DNA of 64,000 nucleotides. Origin: an uncultured Clostridia bacterium. GTDB lineage: Bacteria; Bacillota; Clostridia; Christensenellales; Borkfalkiaceae. Where the stretch lies: positions 1-64,000 of the forward strand of contig CALVMR010000014.1 of the NCBI GenBank assembly GCA_944346885.1. The letters run 5' to 3'. The translations under genes and the position numbers were made by a program. Positions 24,503 through 32,479 of this stretch are shown one piece after another (position 1 is the first letter of the stretch; every line of letters begins with the position of its first letter). The notes beneath the pieces were generated by a model. It was given only the letters and a program-made list of their open reading frames with translations, was not told where the DNA came from and made no database searches.

Positions 24503-25398
24503 CAAAATTCTCCTATGTAGCGGATCTCCTCTTCTAAGCGGACGCCGCTTTCGGCGTATACGCGGTCACGCACGGTTTCGATCAAACGGCGGATCTGCGC
24601 CGCCGTGGCGTCCCCGCGGTTCAGAATGAAATTCGCGTGTTCGCAGGAAACATACGCCCCGCCGATGCGCAATCCTTTCAGCCCCGCCCGTTCGATGAGC
24701 GCGCCCGACGAGGCGCCCTCCGGATTTTTGAAAACGCACCCCATGCTCTTTCCGCGCGGCAGGCGCCGCCTTTGCCCCAGCACGGCTGCCGCCTGCCGTA
24801 ACACAGAGGCGCGATCCGCCCGCTCGGTGGAAAGCTGCGCGCCGAGGATATAGTACCGGCGGTCCATGAACAGCGAATGCTTATACGAAAAACCGCAAGC
24901 CGCCGCAGGCAAAACGATCGTTTCGCCGCCGCACAGCGCCGTTACGGAATGCACGCGCCCGCCGATGAACGCACCGCCCGCGCCCGCATTCATAAAGACG
25001 GCGCCTCCCACGGAAGCGGGGATCCCCGCAAGGAAGTGCAGACCGCCGCAGCCGTTTTTTGCCGCAAAGGCAAGCAGGGCGGAAACGGAAACGCCGCACT
25101 CCGCAAAGATCCCGCCCTCTGTTTTTTGCAGGGCAGCCATGTTATCCGTCTTTAAAACAATGCCGTCAAAGCCGCCGTCGGAGGCAAGCACGTTCGAAGC
25201 GCGCCCCAATACCGCAAAGGGGCACGCGCTTTCGCGCAGGATGCGCACCGCCGCGCAAAATTCTTCCGCCGAGCGCGGATAAAAGGCGTACGGGGCATCT
25301 CCTCCCGCACAGATCGTTGTATTGCGGCAAAAAGAAAAAGGCGAAACGTGCGGGATACGCTCCATACGTGCGGCAGCCGCCTCGATTTTTCCGTACAC
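24502..25398 (-). CDS. murB: UDP-N-acetylenolpyruvoylglucosamine reductase
   Basis: FAD enzyme of 298 residues reducing UDP-GlcNAc-enolpyruvate to UDP-MurNAc. FAD domain: TICAGGDAPYAFYPRS and VLGRASNVLASDGG; active site ser region GCVFKNPEG; C-terminal SCEHANFILNRGDATA. Length and missing Tyr loop fit the type II (Gram-positive) MurB. Start is a GTG at 25398 with AAGGAGGA before it. It is coupled to the PHP gene. A TTGTAA-17-TATAAT sequence upstream would start transcription inside the ribosome site, so it is not annotated. Confidence 0.96.
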   Translation of the reverse strand: MYGKIEAAAARMERIPHVSPFSFCRNTTICAGGDAPYAFYPRSAEEFCAAVRILRESACPFAVLGRASNVLASDGGFDGIVLKTDNMAALQKTEGGIFAECGVSVSALLAFAAKNGCGGLHFLAGIPASVGGAVFMNAGAGGAFIGGRVHSVTALCGGETIVLPAAACGFSYKHSLFMDRRYYILGAQLSTERADRASVLRQAAAVLGQRRRLPRGKSMGCVFKNPEGASSGALIERAGLKGLRIGGAYVSCEHANFILNRGDATAAQIRRLIETVRDRVYAESGVRLEEEIRYIGEF

Positions 25399-25435
25399 GT
25401 CTTATCCTCCTTATTATACAGCAAAACCAAGCTTT

Positions 25436-26455
25436 TTACAATGCTTCCGCCAGATATTTTTCCAAAATTTTTGCGCCGTTTTCCGCTCCGTTTACGGCGG
25501 CAGACGCCGCGTCGCGCAGCTGCTCGATCTGCTGTGCGGTCAAAAACGCACGGACCGTATGCTTCGGAACGCTCTTTTGCGCGGCGAACATGGCGGCGTG
25601 TTCGCTGCCGTACGCCGCGGCATTTACGGCGAGCATCCCGACGCGCAGCAGTTCCTTTTGCACCGATGGCGAACGCAGAACGCGGATAAACGCCGCGGCG
25701 GCAGCCGCCCGTTCCGCGTTCTGCGTACAGACGGCGATGTACTGCCAAAGGTCGCAAAACTCCGTAAGCGGCTGGGCGCGTACCTGTACCCCGCGGGCGG
25801 CAAAACGGTATACGTCGCGCTGGCTGCCGAGCAAGTAGGCGTACTTTCCCTGCAAAAACGCGGTATAGGCGCGCAGCGGCTCCGCCGCGGGAAAGGCGCC
25901 GCGCAGCCCCTCCGCGTACAGCGCCGCCATCGGCAGGGTGCTCTTCCCCTGCGAAACGACGGTGTTTGCGGCGGAAACGTCTGTAAAATCCCCCTCCTGC
26001 GTAAAGAGAAAATATTGCCCGCGGCACCACGGAAGCGCGCACGTTTGCCCGCCGATCTCCCCCGCAGGCGCCCTTTCGCCTTGCAGCGGCAGCGCCGCAT
26101 CCGCCGCAAACGAAACACCCGCCCCGAAGGAGAGCAGATCGGGCAGCTCCCCCTCCCGCGCGGCGCGCTCCGCGCTCTCCGCGGTATGCGGCGTGATCAG
26201 CACGAGGATCCCCGTGTTTTCGCGTTCGAACTGCCGCGCCGCCCGATCCAAAAAAGAGGCGCGTGAACCCGTGCCTCCTTCAAACGTATCGATGTGCCAC
26301 AGCCGCAAGACCCCCGTATATCCCTGCGCCTGCCGCGTCTTTTTGGCGGCAAGCGCAGGGCAGGCAAACAAAACGCACAAAAGAATGCTCGCCGCAAGCA
26401 GCACGCACAGCCCCGCCGTACGCAGCGGGCGCGAAAAAACTTTCATACCATCCAT
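25436..26455 (-). CDS. Extracellular solute-binding-like protein, orphan
   Basis: Protein of about 339 residues with an N-terminal export signal (LCVLLAASILLCVLFACPALA), then features of family 1 ABC solute-binding proteins: LRLWHIDTFEGGTGSR, an ARQFERENTGI helix, and LPDLLSFGAG. The cysteine near the signal end is only a weak lipobox (LFAC). No permease or ATPase gene is adjacent. ATG at 26455 and 26446 are both possible; neither has a strong ribosome site. It sits between hprK, which ends in a terminator, and murB. The ligand and partners are unknown; a wall or sensory role is possible but unsupported. Confidence 0.72.
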   Translation of the reverse strand: MDGMKVFSRPLRTAGLCVLLAASILLCVLFACPALAAKKTRQAQGYTGVLRLWHIDTFEGGTGSRASFLDRAARQFERENTGILVLITPHTAESAERAAREGELPDLLSFGAGVSFAADAALPLQGERAPAGEIGGQTCALPWCRGQYFLFTQEGDFTDVSAANTVVSQGKSTLPMAALYAEGLRGAFPAAEPLRAYTAFLQGKYAYLLGSQRDVYRFAARGVQVRAQPLTEFCDLWQYIAVCTQNAERAAAAAAFIRVLRSPSVQKELLRVGMLAVNAAAYGSEHAAMFAAQKSVPKHTVRAFLTAQQIEQLRDAASAAVNGAENGAKILEKYLAEAL

Positions 26456-26496
26456 TATATTCCGCGCGACGCGCGCATAGTCTTTCCGGCACAAAA

Positions 26497-26519
26497 AAAC
26501 ACCCGCATGACGGGTGTTT
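26497..26519 (-). terminator. hprK terminator
   Basis: AAACACCCG and CGGGTGTTT arms followed by a T-run on minus, 17 bases after the hprK stop. Confidence 0.85.
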
Positions 26520-26535
26520 CTCGTGCGGCAACAAG

Positions 26536-27450
26536 CTATCTGCCGATGGTGCGCATGATGAGCTCCTGCGCGGCGTCGTAGCCCATGCTTTTGAGCCTGT
26601 AATTGCGCGCGGCAACTTCGATGATGATGGAAAGGTTGCGCCCCGGTTTGACGGGGATCACATGCTTCATCACTTTTACGCCCAACACGGTTTCGTACTG
26701 CGTGCCTTCGCCGAGGCGGTCGTACACCTTCCCCTCTTCCCAATTTTCCAGCTCCATCACAAGATCGATCTTTTTTTCGTCTAAGATCGAACCGGAACCG
26801 TACATGTTTTTGATGTTGATGATGCCGATGCCGCGCAATTCCATGAAATAGCGGATGGTCTCCGGCGAAGAGCCGTACAGCTCGTCCGAAACGCGCTTTA
26901 CGATCACGCTGTCATCTGCAACGAGGCGGTGCCCGCGTTTGATCAGTTCCATCGCCGTTTCGCTCTTTCCGACGCCGCTGTGCCCCGTAAGCAGGATCCC
27001 GACGCCCGAAACATCGACGAGCACGCCGTGCATCGTCATCGTCGGCGCAAGGTGCTTGTTGAGATAAAAAAACAGATCGTTGAGGATGACCGTGGTCAGT
27101 TTATCCGTGCGCAGGATGGGGCAGCCCGTAAGGCGCGCCTCCTCGATCAGTTCCTGCAAAACGGGCAAATCGCGCGCCAAAATGATGCAGGGTATATCGC
27201 TGTACGAAAGCAGCGTTTTGATGCGCTCTCGGCGCACATCCTGATCGAGATCGCGCAAAAACTCGTATTCGGTGTTGCCGAGCACGAGAATGCGCGAAGA
27301 ATCGAAGTACTTAAAAAACCCCGCAAATTGCAGCCCCGGCCGCGTGACGCTGTACGAAGTGAGCGTCAGCCTGCCGCGCCCCGCAAAAACGATCTCCAAG
27401 CCGAGATCGCCGCAAAAATTTTCCAACAAGATCGTTTCGGGTTCGTTCAT
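26536..27450 (-). CDS. hprK: HPr kinase/phosphorylase
   Basis: Protein of 304 residues that phosphorylates and dephosphorylates the regulatory Ser of HPr and Crh. Walker A GHSGVGKSE (about 152-160), HxxxDD-type motif HRLVADDS, and the family signature ELRGIGIINIKNMYG (about 205) are visible. It overlaps the upstream HAD gene by an ATGA junction and is followed by a terminator. A matching HPr-like substrate with the Ser site is encoded 4 kb downstream. Confidence 0.97.
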   Translation of the reverse strand: MNEPETILLENFCGDLGLEIVFAGRGRLTLTSYSVTRPGLQFAGFFKYFDSSRILVLGNTEYEFLRDLDQDVRRERIKTLLSYSDIPCIILARDLPVLQELIEEARLTGCPILRTDKLTTVILNDLFFYLNKHLAPTMTMHGVLVDVSGVGILLTGHSGVGKSETAMELIKRGHRLVADDSVIVKRVSDELYGSSPETIRYFMELRGIGIINIKNMYGSGSILDEKKIDLVMELENWEEGKVYDRLGEGTQYETVLGVKVMKHVIPVKPGRNLSIIIEVAARNYRLKSMGYDAAQELIMRTIGR

Positions 27451-28268
27451 ACCTCTTCCCCCATGGCAAATTTACGGATCGCATAAGCAACGCCGTCTTC
27501 ATCGCAGCTGCCCGTCACAAGCCCCGCCGCGGCTTTGAGTTCGGGAACGGCATTCCCGACCGCAACGCCCAGCCCCGCGCAGCGGATGAGAGGCAGGTCG
27601 TTAAAATTGTCTCCGAAGCTCATCGTTTCTTCCCGCGGGATGTTATAATACCGCGCCAAAAATTCAAGAGCGCTCCCTTTATCCGCCCCGCGCGGCGCCA
27701 CCTCCACCATCTGTTCCATGCTGGAAGTAACGTAAAACGAATCGCCGTAGGCGGCGAGGCAACGGGAAAGCAGCCCGTCGCGCTCCTGCGCGGGGCACAT
27801 GGCAACGATCTTGTTGGGCGAGATATTTTCGCGCTCCAATACGGCGGCGACAGACGGCTGCGCCAGCACGCCGCGCACGCGGCAGACCTGTTCGTAATAG
27901 GCGCGGTACCCGTCGTCACGGTTCACGTAAAAAGTATCCCCGTCGTACACATGAACGTGCTGCCCTTCCTCTTCGAAAAAGCGGCACAGCCCGACCGCCT
28001 CCGCATGCGGCATGCGCAAATCGCGCAAATACGCCCCGCTGCCGATATCGCGGATAACGCCGCCCTGATAGGCGACGATCAGCCCCTGCAACCCCATTTC
28101 CCGCGCATGCGGCAAAATGGACGCCGTCATGCGCCCCGTGCACAGGGCAAAAATGCCGCCCGCCGCCGTAAACGCGGCAACCGCCCGCTTTGTCTCCTGC
28201 GAAACGGAGCCGCTGCTGCGGCGAAGGGTACCGTCAAAATCCGAGGCGATCAATTTATAGCGCAACAT
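27447..28268 (-). CDS. HAD superfamily (Cof-type) phosphatase
   Basis: Protein of 273 residues of the Cof/IIB group: motif I DFDGTLRRSS (nucleophile Asp), motif II CTGRM, Lys in ADKGSALEFL and motif IV FGDNFNDLPL. Such enzymes dephosphorylate sugar phosphates or cofactors such as FMN. ATG at 28268 overlaps the uvrC stop (TGATG), with AGGAAG upstream; the gene is translationally coupled to uvrC and hprK. Confidence 0.92.
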   Translation of the reverse strand: MLRYKLIASDFDGTLRRSSGSVSQETKRAVAAFTAAGGIFALCTGRMTASILPHAREMGLQGLIVAYQGGVIRDIGSGAYLRDLRMPHAEAVGLCRFFEEEGQHVHVYDGDTFYVNRDDGYRAYYEQVCRVRGVLAQPSVAAVLERENISPNKIVAMCPAQERDGLLSRCLAAYGDSFYVTSSMEQMVEVAPRGADKGSALEFLARYYNIPREETMSFGDNFNDLPLIRCAGLGVAVGNAVPELKAAAGLVTGSCDEDGVAYAIRKFAMGEEV

Positions 28269-30073
28269 CAAAGTTCTTCCTCGAAATATTTTTTGATCGT
28301 GCCGGCAAGGGTCTCCCCGATCCCGCCGACGGCGGCGATCTCGCTTACTTCGGCGCGCATCAGCCGGTCAATGGTACCGAAGCGCTCCATAAGAGCCTTC
28401 CTTTTTATCTTTCCCACGCCGGGGATCTCGGTCAAAACCGAAGTGAGCGAGCGCTTGCTGTGGATGCTGCGGAAATAGGTAATCGCAAAGCGGTGCGCCT
28501 CGTCGCGCAAACGCTGCAACATCCGAAGGCAGTAATCCCGCTTATCCAAACGCACGCTCTGCTTGGAATGCAGGGTAAAGATCTCCTCTTCCCGCTTGGC
28601 GAGCGAAATAAGTTCTATGCCCGAAACGCCCGCCCCGCGGAACACCTCTTCCACCGCCGAAAGCTGCCCCTTGCCGCCGTCGATCACAACGAGATCGGGC
28701 TTGGCAAAGCGCTCTTCCTCCTCCGTTCCCAGTTTTGCAAGACGGCGGGAGAGCACCTCCCGCAAACTTGCAAAATCGTCCGCCCCCTCCACGGTGCGGA
28801 TACGGAAACGGCGGTAACTGTTCCGATCCGGTTCTCCGTCTACAAATACGACCATCGAGCCGACTTTATCCACGCCGCTGATGTTGGAAATGTCGTAACA
28901 CTCCATCCGCCGCGGATAGCGCGCCAGCCCCAGCACCTCTTGCAGGCGGCGGCAGGCGTTGACGGTCATATCTTCGCGGTGACGGATCTTATCGATCACT
29001 TTATCCAGATATTCGGAGGCGTTTTTTTCCGCCATGTCGAGCAGTTGGCGGCGCACGCCCTGCTTGGGCGCAAGCACGGAAACGGCTCTTCCGCCCTGTC
29101 TGCGGAAAAAGGCTTCCAGCAATTCCGTATCGCAAAACTCCTGCACGACGATCTCTTCGGGAAGCTGCTGTTTGGCGTAATACTGCGCCAAAAACGAGGC
29201 GACCGCCTCCGCATCCTGCGAGGCGTTTTCCACCGCGTAAGTGCGCGCCCCCTGCATGACGCCCCCGCGGATAACGAGCACGCCGACCGCGGCATACAGC
29301 TTGTTGCTCGTGTACGCGACCACGTCCGCATCCAGATCGCGTTTGAGCGCGGTGATCCTGCGCAGAGCGATCTTGGAGAGCATTTCCAGCTTATTGCGGC
29401 AATCGAGCGCAAGTTCAAACTCTTCGTTTTCGGCGTAATGCGCCATCTTTTCGCGCAAACGCTGCTCCACGTCTCCCTCTTCCCCGCGCAAAAAACGCAT
29501 CGCCGCCTGCACGCGAAGGGCGTATTCTTCTTCGGAGATAAGGTGCGCGCAGGGCGCGGCGCAGCGGTGGATATGGTAGTTCAAACAGGGCTTTTTCGGC
29601 TTTTCGCCGATCGCCGTCGAACAGATCCGCACGCCGAACGCCATGTTGACGATTTCCAGCACGTCCTTTACGCGCACGCCGCCCATATACGGACCGAAAT
29701 ATTTGCTCCCCTTTTGCAGCTTGCGCGAAAGGGAAAAAGCGGGGTACCGCTCGGAAACGGTCACGCGCACATAGGGGTACGTTTTATCGTCTTTGAGCAG
29801 GATGTTGTACTTCGGCTTGTACTTTTTGATGAGATTGTTTTCAAGCGCAAGCGCGTCGATCTCAGACTTTGTGATGATATAATAAAAATCGGCGATGCAG
29901 GCGACCATTGCGGCAACTTTTTCGGTTTTTGCCGAAGAATGAAAGTACTGCCGTACACGGTTTTTCAACACCCGCGCCTTGCCGACGTAGATCACATTGC
30001 CGTCCGCATCCAGCATGATATATACGCCGGGCTCTTCCGGCAGCAATTTCAGCTTTTCCGCGATCTCACTCAT
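28268..30073 (-). CDS. uvrC: Excinuclease ABC subunit C
   Basis: Nucleotide excision repair nuclease of 601 residues: N-terminal GIY-YIG domain (LPEEPGVYIMLDADG ... VIYVGKA, with the second motif read as VIYVG), UVR domain (about 200), RNase H-like C-terminal nuclease (PDLVVIDGGKGQ) and tandem HhH (LTEIPGVGKIKRKALMERF). ATG at 30073 follows GGAAAGGG; the promoter TTGCAA-17-TATAAT is just upstream. It heads the uvrC-HAD-hprK operon. No LexA-type box was seen in this promoter. Confidence 0.97.
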   Translation of the reverse strand: MSEIAEKLKLLPEEPGVYIMLDADGNVIYVGKARVLKNRVRQYFHSSAKTEKVAAMVACIADFYYIITKSEIDALALENNLIKKYKPKYNILLKDDKTYPYVRVTVSERYPAFSLSRKLQKGSKYFGPYMGGVRVKDVLEIVNMAFGVRICSTAIGEKPKKPCLNYHIHRCAAPCAHLISEEEYALRVQAAMRFLRGEEGDVEQRLREKMAHYAENEEFELALDCRNKLEMLSKIALRRITALKRDLDADVVAYTSNKLYAAVGVLVIRGGVMQGARTYAVENASQDAEAVASFLAQYYAKQQLPEEIVVQEFCDTELLEAFFRRQGGRAVSVLAPKQGVRRQLLDMAEKNASEYLDKVIDKIRHREDMTVNACRRLQEVLGLARYPRRMECYDISNISGVDKVGSMVVFVDGEPDRNSYRRFRIRTVEGADDFASLREVLSRRLAKLGTEEEERFAKPDLVVIDGGKGQLSAVEEVFRGAGVSGIELISLAKREEEIFTLHSKQSVRLDKRDYCLRMLQRLRDEAHRFAITYFRSIHSKRSLTSVLTEIPGVGKIKRKALMERFGTIDRLMRAEVSEIAAVGGIGETLAGTIKKYFEEEL

Positions 30074-30104
30074 ACCCTTTCCGCAGGCGAATCCCTTTTC
30101 CTGT

Positions 30105-30133
30105 ATTATACAATACGCGGACGGAATTTGCAA
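30105..30133 (-). promoter_or_regulatory. Promoter of the uvrC-HAD-hprK operon
   Basis: TTGCAA (30128-30133), 17-bp spacer, TATAAT (30105-30110) on minus. Confidence 0.8.
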
Positions 30134-30137
30134 TAAA

Positions 30138-30160
30138 AAAGAGCAACTTCTTTCAGTCGC
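30138..30160 (-). terminator. Terminator of the ArsR-family gene
   Basis: GCGACT and AGTTGC arms (one G-T pair) followed by TCTTTTTT on minus, just after the stop codon. Confidence 0.6.
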
Positions 30161-30170
30161 CCCTTTCCTT

Positions 30171-30515
30171 TTAATATCCGAGGAACTCTACGCCTTTGAG
30201 CAAAACGTCGTTCACGATCTCGTTTTTCAAACTGTAAAATATGACCTTCCCGAAGCGGTTTGCCGTAACGATGCCGAGGTTTTTCAAATACCGCAGCTGA
30301 TGCGATACGGTGGTCTGGTTGATATCCAGTACCCGCGAAAGGTCGGTGACGCACAATTCCGTGATCGCAAGCGCCGAAAGGATGCGCACCCGCGTACTGT
30401 CTGCAAACACCGAAAAAAAGCAGACGAGCCCGTCCAAAACCTCTCCGCACGGCACATAATTTTCCACAAGGTCCTGCGTCCGCCTGTCCAGCAAGAGCAT
30501 ATCCGTTCCGACCAT
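30171..30515 (-). CDS. ArsR/SmtB family winged-helix regulator
   Basis: Regulator of 114 residues: ADSTRVRILSALAITELCVTDLS and INQTTVSHQLRYLKNLGIV form the winged helix. Metal-sensing Cys are not obvious in the recognition helix (ELCVTD has one), so the inducer is unclear. ATG at 30515 is chosen because GGGAGGTG precedes it and earlier ATGs fall inside or next to the promoter. No efflux or metal gene is adjacent, so its target may be elsewhere. Confidence 0.88.
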   Translation of the reverse strand: MVGTDMLLLDRRTQDLVENYVPCGEVLDGLVCFFSVFADSTRVRILSALAITELCVTDLSRVLDINQTTVSHQLRYLKNLGIVTANRFGKVIFYSLKNEIVNDVLLKGVEFLGY

Positions 30516-30551
30516 GTTCGCGCACACCTCCCGCATGCATTGCATAGGAAC

Positions 30552-30580
30552 ATTGTAACGCACAGGCGCTGATATGTCAA
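30552..30580 (-). promoter_or_regulatory. Promoter of the ArsR-family gene
   Basis: TTGACA (30575-30580), 17-bp spacer, TACAAT (30552-30557) on minus. Confidence 0.8.
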
Positions 30581-30652
30581 TGCGCGCATGTTGCGGTGTT
30601 TGGCGGTTTTCCTGTTGTTTTGACGGATCTTCCCGAAAGCGCCGTTACAAAA

Positions 30653-30682
30653 TACGGGCGCCTGCTTCGGCAGGCGCCCGTA
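30653..30682. terminator. rny terminator
   Basis: Perfect stem TACGGGCGCCTGC / GCAGGCGCCCGTA with a TTCG-type loop and T-run (TTTTG) on minus. Confidence 0.85.
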
Positions 30683-30696
30683 CCGTAAAAAACTGC

Positions 30697-32304
30697 TTAT
30701 TTGGCATATTCCACGCTGCGGAACTCGCGGATCACATTCACCTTGATCTGACCGGGATACTCCAACTCCTGTTCGATCTTTTTGGCGATGTCTTTGGCGA
30801 GGAACATTGCCTGCGAATCGTCGATCTGTTCGGGTTTGACAATCACGCGGACTTCCCTGCCCGCCTGAATGGCGTAACTCTTATCCACCCCTTTGAACGA
30901 AGAGGCGATGCCTTCCAGCTGTTCAAGGCGTTTAACGTAATTCGTGCTCGTCTCTCTGCGCGCGCCGGGGCGAGCGCCGGAGATGGCATCGGCTGCCTGT
31001 ACGAGCACCGCTTCCACCGTTTTCGGCTCCACGTCTCCGTGGTGCGCGGCAATAGCGTTGATCACGTTGGCGCTCTCTTTGTACTTTTTGGCGATATCCG
31101 CGCCGATCTGAATGTGCGTGCCTTCCTGCTCGTGATCAACGGATTTGCCGATATCGTGCAACAGCCCCGCACGCTTGGCGAGGTTCACGTCCAGCCCCAA
31201 TTCGGAAGCCATCAGCCCCGCAAGCTGCGCCACTTCAATGGAATGCTTGTACACGTTTTGCCCGTAGCTCGTTCTGTATTTGAGCCTGCCGAGCAGTTTG
31301 ATCACTTCGGGGTGAAGCCCGAACACGCCCACTTCGAACGCGGCGGCTTCGCCGTTTTCCTTGATCTGGATATCCAGCTCTTTGCGCACCTTTTCAACCG
31401 TCTCTTCGATGCGGGCGGGGTGGATGCGCCCGTCGCCGATAAGTTTTTCCAGCGAAATACGCGCCACTTCCCTGCGAACGGGGTCAAAACCGGAGACGAT
31501 GACCACTTCGGGCGTATCGTCGATGATGAGCTCCACGCCCGTTGCGTTTTCAAGCGCGCGGATGTTCCTGCCCTCGCGCCCGATGATGCGCGCCTTCATG
31601 TCGTCGTTGGGCAGCGGCACAACGGAAACGGTAAGTTCGGAAGCCTGATCGCCTGCGCAACGCTGGATGGCAAGGCTGATGATCTTTTTCGCCTCCGTAT
31701 CTGCCTCTTCCTTTGCCTCCTGTTCGATGCTGCGCACCTGCACGGCGGCATCGTGGCGCGCCTCTTCCAAAATGTTGTCGATGAGGATCTTTTTCGCCTC
31801 TTCGCGGGTCAGCTGGGCAACCTTTTCCAGCTCCTGCACCATCAGATCGTGCTGATGGTTGATCTTTTCCTGCATCTTTTGGATCTCGCCCTCTTTGCGG
31901 GAGAGATTCTTTTGCTGCTGTTCGAGCTGTTCCGAGCGCTTTTGAAGCGCATCCTCTTTTTTATCGAGGTTGTCTTCCTTCTGCAAGATGCGCTGCTCGC
32001 TGCGCGCAAGCTCCGCTTTCTTTTCCCTGGATTCCCGCTCGAATTCGTTCCTGAGTTTTAAGTCCTGTTCCTTTGCCTCTAATATAGCTTCCTTTTTTAA
32101 TGCTTTACACTCGTTTTCCGCTTCGTCAAGCATTATCTGAATTCTTTGGTTGACTTCGCCCATCTTTTTTTCGGTCTTCTTTTTTTGCAAAAGGTACCCG
32201 ACAAAAAAGAGAACGGCGCCAACGACTACAATAGCGCCGGCAAGCACACCGATAAAGACGCCTGTGCTGACCGTCAGAAACAGGGAGCTTATGTTTGCAT
32301 CCAT
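30697..32304 (-). CDS. rny: Ribonuclease Y
   Basis: Membrane-anchored endoribonuclease of 535 residues that starts mRNA decay in Bacillota. One transmembrane helix (about 12-38), a long coiled coil (about 45-215, rich in [15 protein letters not shown] heptads), KH domain (about 225-290, [19 protein letters not shown]) and HD domain (about 350-445, [12 protein letters not shown]). Its own promoter lies upstream with a roughly 70-nt leader. The position next to recA/cinA/pgsA/rimO is conserved across Bacillota. Confidence 0.97.
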   Translation of the reverse strand: MDANISSLFLTVSTGVFIGVLAGAIVVVGAVLFFVGYLLQKKKTEKKMGEVNQRIQIMLDEAENECKALKKEAILEAKEQDLKLRNEFERESREKKAELARSEQRILQKEDNLDKKEDALQKRSEQLEQQQKNLSRKEGEIQKMQEKINHQHDLMVQELEKVAQLTREEAKKILIDNILEEARHDAAVQVRSIEQEAKEEADTEAKKIISLAIQRCAGDQASELTVSVVPLPNDDMKARIIGREGRNIRALENATGVELIIDDTPEVVIVSGFDPVRREVARISLEKLIGDGRIHPARIEETVEKVRKELDIQIKENGEAAAFEVGVFGLHPEVIKLLGRLKYRTSYGQNVYKHSIEVAQLAGLMASELGLDVNLAKRAGLLHDIGKSVDHEQEGTHIQIGADIAKKYKESANVINAIAAHHGDVEPKTVEAVLVQAADAISGARPGARRETSTNYVKRLEQLEGIASSFKGVDKSYAIQAGREVRVIVKPEQIDDSQAMFLAKDIAKKIEQELEYPGQIKVNVIREFRSVEYAK

Positions 32305-32375
32305 AAAAAACCTCCCTATAAAATTTGTGGAACCGGCAGACGCGCAAAACGTTTTTTTACACGCATACCTCTTTA

Positions 32376-32404
32376 ATTATACATGATTCCCCCGCAAAAG
32401 TCAA
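32376..32404 (-). promoter_or_regulatory. rny promoter
   Basis: TTGACT (32399-32404), 17-bp spacer, TATAAT (32376-32381) on minus. Confidence 0.8.
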
Positions 32405-32444
32405 CGTTATCCGTAAAAAATAAATCCGCCGTTCCACAAAAAAA

Positions 32445-32474
32445 ATCGGGCGCCGCGCAAACGCGGTACCCGAT
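32445..32474 (-). terminator. nadE terminator
   Basis: ATCGGG/CCCGAT outer and CCGCG/CGCGG inner pairs followed by an 8-T run on minus. It closes the ftsK-to-nadE operon. Confidence 0.8.
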
Positions 32475-32479
32475 GGCTT

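Noticed and set aside
25400..25440. TTGTAA-17-TATAAT promoter before murB
   Set aside because: Transcription would begin inside the murB ribosome site, so it is probably a chance match at the end of the preceding gene.
28190..30136. 648-codon plus-strand frame opposite uvrC
   Set aside because: Shadow of uvrC with no ribosome site or recognisable domain.
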